From: Amycolatopsis sp. NBC_01480
GTDB taxonomy: Bacteria; Actinomycetota; Actinomycetes; Mycobacteriales; Pseudonocardiaceae
Direction: 5' to 3'
DNA length: 64,000 nt
NCBI RefSeq assembly: GCF_036227205.1
Contig: NZ_CP109442.1
Span: forward strand, 4,836,001 to 4,900,000
Positions 41,152 through 52,900 of the stretch are shown in pieces. The translations under genes were made by a program, and so were the position numbers. Numbering within the stretch: the first letter of the stretch is position 1; each line of letters begins with the position of its first letter. Under the pieces are notes generated by a model. It was not told where the DNA came from. It worked only from the letters and a program-made list of their open reading frames with translations, and did not search any database.

Positions 41152-42237
41152 TCATGGGGCTCGTCTTCTCCGCCTACGGCGGCTGAACATGAGAACTCCG
41201 GCCAGGACGAGGACTGCGGCGAGGGCTGCTCCGCCAATCACGAGGAGCCAGTTCGGTCCAGGAGCGGCCGGCTCGAGGACGGGTATTCCGGAAGTGGTTG
41301 TGACTGGTGTGGTGAGTGCTCGTAACGGGTTGACAGTTCCGAATCCGAATTGATCGTCACGCTGGTTGCCGTCGTGGCGGTCGGCGGTGTTGATCATCTG
41401 GCGGGTGACTTGTCCTGCCGTCATGCTCGGGTGTTGTGACCACAGTAGTGCGGCGGTGGCCGCTACGTAGGGGGCTGCGTAGCTGGTGCCGTCACCGTGC
41501 AGGTAGCCGCCGTGGTCGTTCGCGGAGCGGATGTCCACGCCCGGGGCGGCCAGTGTGGTGTGCGGTCCGGAGGCGCTGCTGGGCCAGAACTGGTTGCCGG
41601 AGTCGATACCGCTCACTGCGACGACTCCGGGAAAGGAGGCCGGATAGTTGGCGGAGTTTCCCGTATTTCCGTTGTTGCCGACAGCGGCGACGACCAGGGC
41701 ACCGCGCTGGAAGGCATGCTCGACCGCGGCGCGGACGTTCGGGTCGGGTGTGGTGGTTCCTAGGGAGACGCTGATGACCTGGGCACCGTGGTCGGCTGCG
41801 TAGATGATTCCTCGGGCCAATGCCACGGGCTCGGCCTGGGTGCCGGTCGAGACTCGGATGGGCAGAATCTTGGCCTGCGGTGCAAGTCCGAACATCCCAT
41901 TGCCCGCGGGGTTCTTTCCGGTTCCGGCGATGATTGCCGCGATCGAGGTTCCATGGGAATCGGAGGAGATGTCGGTTCGCCCGTCGTCGCCGGTCACGCC
42001 GACGAAACCCGTGCCGGGAAGGATTTGTCCCGCCAGGTCCGGGTGGTCGCTTTGGCAGCCAGTGTCGACGACGGCGACGGTGACGCCGTTTCCTTGTGAA
42101 TGCTCCCACACTTGATCCGCCCGCAAGTGCTGCTCGTCGAGTGGCCATTCGCCTACGTGTGAACCGGCTGCCGTCGCCGGTGTACCTGCTGCCAGCACTA
42201 TCCCAGCCGATAGCGCGAAGGCGATTATTCTGTGCAT
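41152..42237 (-). CDS. Mycosin-type subtilisin protease (MycP-like)
   Basis: Mycosins are membrane-anchored S8 serine proteases of type VII (ESX) secretion, acting on the outer face. The 361-aa protein has a signal peptide (1-24), catalytic D58 (AVVDTGC), H95 (DSHGTSIA) and S252 (GDGTSYAAP), the oxyanion Asn in VGNNGNTG, and one C-terminal helix (about 331-352) before an Arg-rich tail. Length is a little short for the family. It stands beside no ESX core genes, so it is an orphan or serves a distant system. Confidence 0.88.
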   Translation of the reverse strand: MHRIIAFALSAGIVLAAGTPATAAGSHVGEWPLDEQHLRADQVWEHSQGNGVTVAVVDTGCQSDHPDLAGQILPGTGFVGVTGDDGRTDISSDSHGTSIAAIIAGTGKNPAGNGMFGLAPQAKILPIRVSTGTQAEPVALARGIIYAADHGAQVISVSLGTTTPDPNVRAAVEHAFQRGALVVAAVGNNGNTGNSANYPASFPGVVAVSGIDSGNQFWPSSASGPHTTLAAPGVDIRSANDHGGYLHGDGTSYAAPYVAATAALLWSQHPSMTAGQVTRQMINTADRHDGNQRDDQFGFGTVNPLRALTTPVTTTSGIPVLEPAAPGPNWLLVIGGAALAAVLVLAGVLMFSRRRRRRRAP

Positions 42238-42257
42238 GGCTGCCTACTCGTTTCGGG

Positions 42258-43022
42258 TCAGCAGACGGATGCGATGGCCGATGCCCAGCCCCAGTAGCCG
42301 CCGTATTCGATGAGGTTTCCGGCGTCGTTGAGGTGGATGTTGTCGGCGGTCCAGGGGCTGGGATTGGGGAGATTGGGGTTTCCGGCCGGGGGGACGTATT
42401 GGCGGAGGTCGATGAGGGCTTCCTGGGTGTTGACGGCGGTGTTGTAGATCTGCTGGGCGTAGGAGTCCCAGGTGTAGTTTTCGGTGCCGGCGTAGGGGTT
42501 GGGGGTCCACTTGAGCTGTGGGTAGATGGACAGGAGGATGGTGGCGCCGGGGGTGGCGGCTTTCACGTCGTTGACGACGGTGGTGAGGTTGGCGCCGAAG
42601 GTGCTGGGGGTTACTTGGGACCAGAATTCGTTGCCGCCGAGGTCGATGATGATGAGGTTGGGTTTGGTGGTGGTGATGTCGGCGAGTGCGGCGGTGGTGT
42701 CCGGCCAGCGGCCTCCGGTGAGGTAGTCCATGGCCATTGCTCCGTTGTGGGAGTGGTTGGTGGTGACGGTTCCCCATTGAGAGGCGAGGCTCAGGTTGAT
42801 TTTGGTGGTCCAGCCGTAGGTGGTGGGGCGGTAGGTGTCCGCGTCGGCGGGGTAGCCGGTGGTGCCGTAGCCGGTGTCGGCGGAGGTGCCGAGGATCGCG
42901 ACTTTGTCGTGGGTGGTGCACCAGCTTGCGTCGGTGGTGGCCGCGTCGGTGGGCGACGTGCCGGCAAGTACGGCCACGAGCGCTGAGGTCAGGGCGGTGG
43001 CGAGTACGGCGATGCGTCTCAT
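42258..43022 (-). CDS. Secreted SGNH/GDSL hydrolase
   Basis: An extracellular esterase- or lipase-like hydrolase of 254 aa. Residues 1-28 are a signal peptide ending TDAA. Block I is VAILGTSADTGYG (Ser nucleophile in GTSAD), block III LIIIDLGGNEFW (GxNxF), and block V ADNIHLNDAG (His). Two Cys, near the start and at the very end, could pair. Substrate unknown. It is followed 20 bases later by the mycosin gene on the same strand. Confidence 0.85.
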   Translation of the reverse strand: MRRIAVLATALTSALVAVLAGTSPTDAATTDASWCTTHDKVAILGTSADTGYGTTGYPADADTYRPTTYGWTTKINLSLASQWGTVTTNHSHNGAMAMDYLTGGRWPDTTAALADITTTKPNLIIIDLGGNEFWSQVTPSTFGANLTTVVNDVKAATPGATILLSIYPQLKWTPNPYAGTENYTWDSYAQQIYNTAVNTQEALIDLRQYVPPAGNPNLPNPSPWTADNIHLNDAGNLIEYGGYWGWASAIASVC

Positions 43023-43051
43023 GCGTCGTGTCCTTGTCTGGCCGGAATGAG

Positions 43052-43567
43052 TCAGTTGCTTGTGCGGGCTGCGGTGACGATGGCGGTGGTCAGGTCGGCC
43101 GGCCGGGCCGGGATGGTGCTGACGTTGGCCGCCGTGGGTTGCGCGGAGGTGAGGAAGTGCTGGTCCGGGTGGGCTTGTGCCGCGGTCGCGGCAGGCGCGG
43201 CGAGATCGGGGCCGGGGGCGACGATCAGTCGGCAGTGCTGGGCGATGAGGCTGTTCAGGTAGGGGGTGAGCTGGTCGGAGGTCCCTGTCGGGGCGGTGAC
43301 GCGCTCGGCGTTGATCGGCGTGCGTGTGGTCGCGGCTTGGACGGCGGGCCAGAGCCGGTCGGCCTGGACGGCGTCCGTGGTGGTGGACAGCATGCAGACG
43401 CGGTAGTTGCGGGAGACGTTCGCATAGGCGACGGCCTCGGGTTCCGGGCTGGGTGTGAGTACGACGACGGCGGCGACAATGGCAGTGATGAGCACAACTC
43501 CGGCTGGTAAGGTTATTTTCCAGTTTCGCCGTGACCTGGACACTAAGTTACGTAACTTATTTACCAA
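43052..43567 (-). CDS. Membrane-anchored BMP-like solute-binding protein
   Basis: About 171 aa. After a basic start (VNKLRNLVSRSRRNWKI) there is one TM helix (LPAGVVLITAIVAAVVVLTP), then an extracytoplasmic domain: YRVCMLSTTTDAVQADRLWP, LNSLIAQHCRLIVAPGPDLA and ANVSTIPARPADLTTAIVTA. This resembles half of a basic-membrane-protein (BMP) or periplasmic-binding fold. TTG 43567 with GGAAGG upstream is the likely start; the open frame extends to 43663. It precedes the SGNH gene by 29 bases. Confidence 0.55.
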   Translation of the reverse strand: MVNKLRNLVSRSRRNWKITLPAGVVLITAIVAAVVVLTPSPEPEAVAYANVSRNYRVCMLSTTTDAVQADRLWPAVQAATTRTPINAERVTAPTGTSDQLTPYLNSLIAQHCRLIVAPGPDLAAPAATAAQAHPDQHFLTSAQPTAANVSTIPARPADLTTAIVTAARTSN

Positions 43568-43914
43568 TGGAGGAGGCCTTCCGTGAGTGGTGACACGGGA
43601 GGCTTGTCGCGCGGTCGTGCCGGATCTGAACGGTAATGGCCGTGGCGGGCTGCGAGAAGCCATGTCGCTTGGTACATCCGGTTGAATCCCATTGATTCGA
43701 CAGAATCCGGATTACGGCGGATGGTCCGGATTGCACTACGTCGAATGGCCCTAACCCGGCTAATTACTGCAGCAACGAAGCGTTTCTAATCGCCGATAAA
43801 TCACCGACCATTACCGTGATCTCGATCACAGTTGCTCCTGGTGGTGTGGCCGTGTGAGATCCGTTCCGGGTGCAACTCCATGAGGGAGCGGCCCGTGGGT
43901 GGAGGGGCGGGCCG

Positions 43915-46900
43915 ATGGCTATTCCGGGGCGCTGGGCGAGACCTGATCGAGGCGTCGGCAGGCCGTTCGGGTGGCGTGTGCTGTCGCTGGTGGTCGCCGT
44001 CGTCATGGTCGTCTCGGTGGGGGGCCAGTCGGCGTGGGCTTCGCCGGCGCCATCGTCGCCGCTGACGCCGCAGCAGCGGTCGGGCTCGGCGGCGGGGGCG
44101 TCAGATGCCGCGGGTTCGGCGCTGGGTTCGACGAAGAAGGGCGCTTCGCCGGCGACGCCTGCAGGTGCGGCGGCGGCGGCGGACACGCACACGGCGTCGC
44201 CGGATTCTCGTCTGTCCAATGTGAGCACGCCGGCGAACGCCCAGCCGGCAGCGTCGGGGCCGCGCAGTGCGCCTGCTGCGGTGGGGGACGAGATCGTTGC
44301 CGACCGGACGGCGACGAGGTCGGTGTTCAAGAATTCGGATGGGACGCAGACCGCGAAGGTCTATCCGCGGCCGGTCCACTACCGCACCACGACCGGCAAC
44401 TGGGCGGACATCAACACCGCTCTGGCCCAAGGCGACAATGGACGGTGGGGGGAGAAGGCCGATTCGGCCTCGACGACGTTCGCCGCGACGGCCGACGATC
44501 CGGCCTTGGCATCGGTGCCGGTGGGCCCGGGGCAGAGTATTGCGTTCGGGTTGCAGGGCGCGGCACACACCACGGGGCTCGCGTCGGGTTCCACGATCAC
44601 GTACCCGGGGGTGGCGGCGCACGCCGACCTCAGCTACGTGGCCACCGCGAGTGGCGGGGCCAAGGAGACCTTGACGCTCGCCAGCCCGGATGCGTCGGAT
44701 ACGTGGGTGTTCCCGCTGACGCTGTCCGGGGTGACGCCGTCGCTGGGCAGCGACGGCAGCGTCGTGTTCACCAATGCGGCCGGTGCGGTGGTGGGCACGA
44801 TCGCGCACGGGTTCATGCGGGACTCGAACATCGACCCCCGCTCCGACGAGGGCGTGTTCTCCACCGGAGTCACGTACTCCCTGACGACCGTCGGTGGCCG
44901 GCCGGCGCTGCAGGTGAGTCTCGATTCGGCGTGGCTGCACGACGCATCCCGAGTTTTTCCCGTGCAGGTGGATCCGTCAGTCGGGAACCAGCAAGCCGGC
45001 GGGTCGACCTATGTGATGTCGCCATTCAACAACGACTACAGCGGTAGCGCCGAACTCGATGCCGGCACCTACGACGGCGGGGCGCACGTTGCGAACTCGT
45101 ACCTGGGATTCGATGTCAGCGGCTTGAACAACAACTACATCAAGGCTGCGACGCTGAATTTGGACGAGATCTGGTCGTATTCGTGCCAGGCGCGTCCGGT
45201 GTATGTCTCGCCGATTACCTCGGGCTGGTCGGTCGGTGGGCAGAAAACCTACCCGTGGGTGTCGATCGGCGGCGCGATCGGCAACAGGGACCTGGCGGTC
45301 GGCCACGACAGCGGTTGCCCCGGGCCTGCGTGGGTGTCGATCGACCTGGGTGACAATCCTACCGCCGAGGGCACGAAACTGATCGAGTCGTGGACACACG
45401 GCGGGGCCAACCATGGCCTGGCCGTCACCGCGGACAGCCACGACACTTACGGGTGGAAAAAGTTCGACAGCGTGAACTCCCCGAATCCGCCGTATTTGTC
45501 GATCACCTACAGCCCGTACGGCGCCTCCTACAGCGCACCGGTGAACTACGTGCAGCCGACCGGGACCGCGAGCGGGTCGCAGCAGGTCACCGTCACGAAC
45601 CTCGGCACCAGCACATGGACAACCGCCAATAATCACTTGTGGTACCAGCTGTACGACCTGAACTGGAACAACCTGCACATCACCAATCCGCCCGATCCGT
45701 GGACGAATCTGCCGGGATCGGTGGCGCCGAACCAGCGGATCACGATGACCGGCACCATCGGCCCGGTCACGCCAGGCCAGTACTACCTGTGCTGGGACAT
45801 GTTCAACGGCACCACGTCCTTCAACATCAGCTATGGCGTGGACTCGCCCTGTGAGCTGATCAACTCGGCGAACACCCCACCGCAGATCGACACGGCCAGC
45901 CCACCGTCCAACGCGGTGCTCTCGACGCTGCAACCGCAGCTGTTCGTCACCGGGCACGACCCGGACAACTACCCGGGCAAGGGCATCACCTTCGACTTCC
46001 GCGTCTACTCGGTGCCCGCCGGCGGGGGAACCCCGGCGCTGGTGGTGGATTCGGGGGCTCAGACAAGCGGCAATTACCGTGTACCGACCGGGAAACTCGC
46101 CTGGAACCAGTCCTACTACTGGACGGTGTCGGACAACGACACCGTGGGATCCTCGGCATGGTCGACGCCGGCGTACTTCTCCACAGCGGTCCCACAGCCG
46201 CTGATCACGGCCCACATAGGCGCGAACACGGGCAAGCAGAACTTCGACCCCGGCGTCGGGGACTACACCAACAGTGCCACCGACGCCAGCGTCGCCACTG
46301 CCGGTCCCGCGCTGGCGATCATCCGGTCCTATAACTCGCTCGATCCGCGCACCGGCCTCTTCGGCACCGGCTGGTCCACTGTGTACGACATGGTCGCGAG
46401 CCCGGACGCGGACGGCTCCGGCAATGTCGTGGCCACCTACCCTGACGGCCATACCGTCCGGTTCGGACTCAACCCGGATGGCACCACCTACACCCCGCCG
46501 CAGGGCACGTACGCCACCTTCGGCGCGCTCTCGGGCGGCGGCTACACCCTGACCGCGCGGGGTGGCTCCACCTACGCCTTCGCGCACCAGGTCGGCGCGA
46601 CCTGGCGGCTGACCTCCATCACCGATGCGGCCAGCCGCACCCAGACGCTGGCCTACGACGCGAGCGGCAACCTCGCGACCGTGACCGACGTCGGCGGCAA
46701 CCGGGCGCTGCACTTCACGTGGTCGGGTGGGCATGTCGCGACGGTCAGCACCGACCCCGCCACCGCCGGCGGGTCGCCGCTGACTTGGACCTACACCTAC
46801 GGCGGCAGCACCCTGACCACGGTCTGCCCGCCCACCTCGAGCACCGCGTGCACCGGCTACTCCTACACCACCGGCCCGGCTCCCGGGTCGCATTACCGCT

Positions 46901-49900
46901 CCACGGTGCTCGATGCCCAGCCGTATGCCTATTGGCGCCTGAACCAGGCCTCGAGCGGCACGACCGCGGTCGACGAGGTCAGCGCGAACCTCGGCGCCGA
47001 CAACGGGGCGTTCACCACGGTGTCGCCGAGTGATTCGACCCCGCACCCGGGCTCGCCGAGCGCCTCGAGTTGGTTCAACGGCGCCGGATCGCTGCAGCTG
47101 CCCAACAATCTCGTCGCGTCGGCGACCTATGCGAGCACCCAGCTGTGGTTCCAGACCACGCCGAACGGCCCGGCCGGGGTGCTGCTGTCCACCGGGCACA
47201 GCGCGATCGGTGCCGCGAACCCGAACCAGGGCGCGATGCCCATGCTCTACGTCGGCACCGACGGCAAGCTCTACGGCCAGTTCTGGACCGGCAGCGTCGC
47301 TCCGATCGTGTCGGCGAACAAGGTGAACGATTCGGCGTGGCACCAGGTGACCCTGGTCGGCCAGGGGGACACCCAGGCGATGTATCTCGACGGCGTGCTC
47401 GTCGGCACCCGCGCCGGGAACCTGTCCAACACCGACCCGATGAACTTCGTCGGCGCGGGCTACGTCAACAGCAACCCGTGGGTGAACGGGCCCGCCGCCG
47501 GGTGGAGCCACTTCACCGGCAACATCGCCGATGTCGCCTTCTACACCCACCCCCTCGGCGCCCCCGCGGTCATGCAGCAGTACGCGGCCGGAGCTCAATC
47601 CACCGCGGAGCTCACGTCCATCACCACCCCGGCCGGCAACACCCACGCCCGGGTCGTCTACGACAACGTCCTCGACCGCGCCACCCAGGTCACCGACCAG
47701 TACGGCGGCGCGTGGACGCTCGCGCCGCCGAGCTCCAGCGGATCGTCGGCGCAATACCGCGGCGCGGTCTATGCCAGCAACCCCACCGATTTCTGGCCCT
47801 TGACCGACACCACCGGAACCCAGGCGGTCAACCAGAACCCGACGAGCGCGATCAGCGCGACCGCCGACGGCGACGGCGTCTACGCAGGGGTCACTCTCGG
47901 GCTGCCGGGTCCGATGCCGACCACCGGTGACACCGCGGTCTCGTTCAACGGCACCACTTCCAGCCTGACGATTCCGGTGCAGAGCACCGCCTGGACGGTG
48001 GGCGGCAAATCGCTCGGCCTGTGGTTCAAATCCTCCACCGCAGGCGGAGTGATCACCGGCTGGGGCGGCAATGCGCTGCTCTACATCGGCACCGACGGCA
48101 AGCTGTACACCTGGTACGGCAGCGGCTACCTCAACAGCCCGGGCGCCGTCACCGACGGCAAATGGCACTACGTCGTGGTCTCCCAGACTGCGGACTTCGC
48201 CCAGAACAGCATCTCCCAAACCGAATTCCTGGACGGCGCCGCCACGGCCACGGCGACCGCTCCGATCATCAACGCGCCCGGCCTGCAGACCGCCACCATC
48301 GGCTCCGGCCCCTGGGGCAGCGGCGCTCCGGCGAACAACGCCGGGGCAAACCCGGCCGGCCACTTCACCGGCTCGGTCGCCGACGTCGCCTTCTACAACA
48401 CGCCCCTGACCGCCGGCCCCGTCAGCGGGCTCTACGCCGCGGCGCAGACCGCGAACTCCAGCCCCACCCCGGCCACCACCGCCACCGTCACCGACCCCGG
48501 CAGCCACCAGCTGTCCTACCGGTACGACCCGCACAACGGCTCGAGGCTGATCGCCGCGACCGACGGGCTGGGCAACACCACGCACTACACCTTTGACACC
48601 AACGGGTTCGCCAACACCACGACCTATCCCGACAGCAACTACGTCACCGTCACCCACGACCCGCGCGGCAACGTCCTGTCCCGCACCACCGGCGATTCCA
48701 GCGGCGCCACCGCGACCAGCTACGCCACCTACCCCGCCGCCGACACCTACGCGGTCACCGACCCGCGCAACGACGAACCGCTGACCACACTCACCGCCGA
48801 CTCCGCCGGCCCGAGCGACGCCACCTACCGCACCAGCTACACCTACAACCCCGCCGGTGCGCTGCTGACCACGACCGATCCCGCCGGGTCGGCCACCATC
48901 AACGCCTACACCGCCGGCACCGAACCCGCCGTCGGCGGCGGTACCGAACCCGCCGGACTCCTGGCCACCCAAAAGGATCCGCTCGGACACATCACCACCT
49001 ACAGCTACACCGACGCGGGCGACTCCGCCGGCGTGCTCGCGCCGTCCGGGCTGTCCACCACCAGCACGTTCGACGCTCTCGGCCGCAAGCTGACCAGCAC
49101 GCAGACCTCGGACACGTTCCCGAATGGCGTCACCACCGGCTACGCGTGGGACAACCAGAACCGGCTGAGCACGCAAACCGGGCCCGCCGCCACCGACGCG
49201 GTCACCGGCACCACCCACACCCGGCAGACGAGCTACACCTACGACGCCGACAGCAACCTCCTCACCCAGGCCACCGCCGACACCACCGGCGGCGACCCCA
49301 CCCGCACCACCACCAACACCTACAACCCCCACGACCAGCTCGCCACGACCACCGACCCGGCCACGCGGCAGACCAGCTACGGCTACGACAGCTACGGCCA
49401 CCGCACCAGCACCACCGACCCGGCCGGCAACACCTACACCGACAGCTACGACGCCGACGGCCACCACACCGGCACGACCCTGACGAACTGGACCGGCGAC
49501 CCGAACAACCCGATCGCCGCCACGAACCTCGTGCTGGATTCCCGCGCCTACGACCCGGACGGGCTGCCCGCGTCCGACACCGACGCGATGGGCCGGACCA
49601 CCCGCTACACCTACGACAACACCGGCCGGCCGCTGTCCGCTGTCCTGACGAACTACCACGACGGCCACGGCACACAGGTCCCGGTCAGCGTGGCCACCGC
49701 GTTGTACGACCCGGCCGGGCACCCCACCTCGCAGTTCGACCTGTCGTCGGCAGCCGGGGCGGCCACGAAGACCTACGACCCGGCCGGCCGGGTCACCACC
49801 AGCACCGACGCCGACGGCCACGTCACGACATTCACGTATGACGCGAACGCTCAGGTATCGACGACGACGGTCGCCAACGGCAGCGTGAACGAGGAAACCG

Positions 49901-52900
49901 ACTACGGCTACGACAGCCTCGGCGACCGCACCTCCACGACCGTGCACAACGGCGCCACAACCCTCACCACCACCGCCACCTACGACGAGCGCGGCGCCCT
50001 GACCGCCACCACCGACCCGCGCGGCACCGTCACCGGAGCCGACCCCGCCGCCTTCACCACCCGTTACACCCACGACCCCGCCGGCCGGGTCATGACGCTC
50101 ACCGGCCCGACCGTGAACACCGAAACCAACGGCGGCACGGCGACCGCGGTTCACCCGATCACCGAGTACGGCTACAACACCTTCGGCGATCAGACCACCG
50201 CCTCCGACCCCGATGGCAACATCACCACCAACACCTACGACGCGGACTCCGAACTGCTCGGCGTCTCCCAACCCGCCTACACACCACCCGGCTCCACGAC
50301 GTCGATCACCCCGCTGACGACCTACACCTACACCCCTCTCGGGCAGCCCGCCTCCACCACCGACCCGCTCGGCCACACCACCACCTACACCAGCGACCAG
50401 CTCAACCACCGCGTCACCACCACCCAGCCTGCGGTCGACGGCACCGCCCCGATCTCGCACGCCACCTACGACACCGACGGCGAACAGCTCTCGGCCACCG
50501 ACCCGACCGGTGCGCAAACCCAAGCCACCTACGACGAACTCGGCCAGACCCTCACCACCACCGCGCTGGTCCGCCAACCCACCCCCGCCGCCGACACCAC
50601 CACCTACACCTACGAGCCCACCCAAACCACCAGCCCCGACCCACTCGGCCAGCCCTTGTCGGTCACCACTCCCGGCGGGCAGAAAACCCAGCTGGGCTAC
50701 GACAAGCTCGGCCAGCTGACCTCCACCACCGACCCCCTCGACCACACCACCCGCACCACCTACGACGCCGACGGCAACATCACCCAGACCACACTCCCGG
50801 ACGGGTCCGCCACCACCGCGACCTTCGACCCCGCCGGCCGCCACCTCGGCACCGCACAGCTCGACCCCGACGGAAAAACGCTGGCCGCGACCAGCGGCAC
50901 CTACGACCCGGCCGGCAACCTCGCCACCAGCACCGACCCCAACCAGGCCACCACCACCTACACCCACGACGCCCTCAACATCCTCACCTCCCGCATCGAC
51001 CCCGTCACGACCAGCACGTCCATCACCACCAGCTACGGCCATGACGCCGCCGGCCACACCACCCGCTCCACCGACGGCGCCGGCAACGCCACCACCTTCA
51101 CCTACAACACCCTGGGGCTACGGGAATCGACGACCGCCCCGCACGTCGAGGGCTACACCACTCCTGCCGACAGCACCACCACCCTCGCCTACAACGCCGC
51201 CAGCCTGCCCGTGACTGAAACCCAGCCCGGCGGCGTCACCACCACCATCGGCTACGACCCGCTCGATCGCCCCAGCACCGAAACCGGCACCGGTACCCCC
51301 GCTTCCACCGCCGACCGCCACTTCGGTTACGACGGCGCCGGCCGGCTCACCTCGACCAGCGCGCCGGGCGGGGACGAGAACTTCACCTACGACGACCGCG
51401 GCAGCGTGCTGACCGCGACCGGTCCCGGCGGCGCAAGCGAGTCCGGGTACAACAGCAACGGCCAGCTGGCGACCCGCACCGACAAAGCCGGCACCGCGTC
51501 GTTCACCTACGACGATGCCGGCCGGCTGAAAACCGACACTGACCCACTGACCTCTGCCACCGCGACGTACTCGTATGACTCGCTCGACGAGCTCACCGGC
51601 ATCTCCTACGGCACCGGAACCGCCAGCCAAACCAACATCTACAACACCCAGCACCAGCTCACCAGCCAGACGCTCGCCGCGCCCGGCGGTGCGACCGAAG
51701 CCTCCATCACCTACGGCCACGACCCGGCCGGGCACACCACGAGCCAGACCACCACCGGACTCGCCGGCGCGGCCAGCAGCACCTACGGCTACGACCAATC
51801 CGGCCGCCTCACCTCCGCCACCACCAGCGGCGCCACCACGATCTACGGCTACGACGACGCGGGGAACCGCAACCAGAACGGCAGCACCACCGCCACCTAC
51901 AACGCCCGCAACCAGCTCGTCAGCCAAGGCGGCACAACCTACAGCTACACCGCCCGCGGCACCCTCTCCAGCACCACCACCGGCAACGCCACCACCAGCT
52001 ACAGCTACGACGCCTACAACCAGCTCGCCTCCGACGGCACCAACAACTACACCCACGACGCCCTCGGTCGCATGCTCACCAGCGGCCCCAACACTTTCAC
52101 CTACGACGGCACCAGCCCCACCCTCACCGGCGACGGCACCCACAGTTACAGCCGGGGCCCCGACGGATCACTCTTCGCCGTGGCCGGCGGAAACCAAACT
52201 GCGCTCGCCTTCACCGACGCACACGGAGACCTCAGCGCCACCTTCACCGCCGCTGGCACCACCCTCGACGGATCCACCAGCTATGACCCGTACGGTCAGC
52301 CCACCGCCCAAACCGGTACCAGTTACGGCCTGGGCTATCAGGGCGGCTGGACGAGCCCGACCACCGGCGACGTCGCCACCGCCTCCCGCTGGTACGACCC
52401 CAGCACCGCCACCTTCACCAGCAAAGACACCCAACTCGCCCTCGACGGCCCCGCCGTCACCGCCAACCAGTACGCCTACGGCGACGACGACCCCCTCGAC
52501 AACCTCGACCCCACCGGTAACAACTCCTGCACCCCACACCCGCGCGCACATCCGGCACCGCGGCACCGAACCTCTCCCGGCAGGTCGCACGGGCACGCCC
52601 CCACGCCCGGCGACAACCCCTCCTTTACCTACTACCCCCCGAACCGAAACTGGGAATACAACCACGCCAACGACCCGACGGTCAATTACCCGGCTTACCA
52701 GCCGCCGCCGAGTAGTTCGCCGTTTCCGAAACTTCCTGACATTCATTACGAAAATCCAGATCTTCCGATCGAATTTTACGATCCTATGGAGTTCTTCTTC
52801 CCTTTTTCTGCGGGAAGCTGCGACGAACCGGCCAATAGATCTGCGGCACCCAGGAAACCCAACGGCGAAGACAACATCTACAAGACCCCTATCAATGCAC

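Noticed and set aside
44977..51057. Very long open frame (about 2026 codons) antisense to the giant RHS gene
   Set aside because: It is Gly/Val/Arg-rich, without domains or a ribosome site, and arises from the biased codons of the YD repeats on the other strand.
48500..52300. Regular repeated DNA that might be taken for a tandem or CRISPR-like array
   Set aside because: The periodicity is the coding pattern of YD repeats; spacing is irregular and units are not identical.
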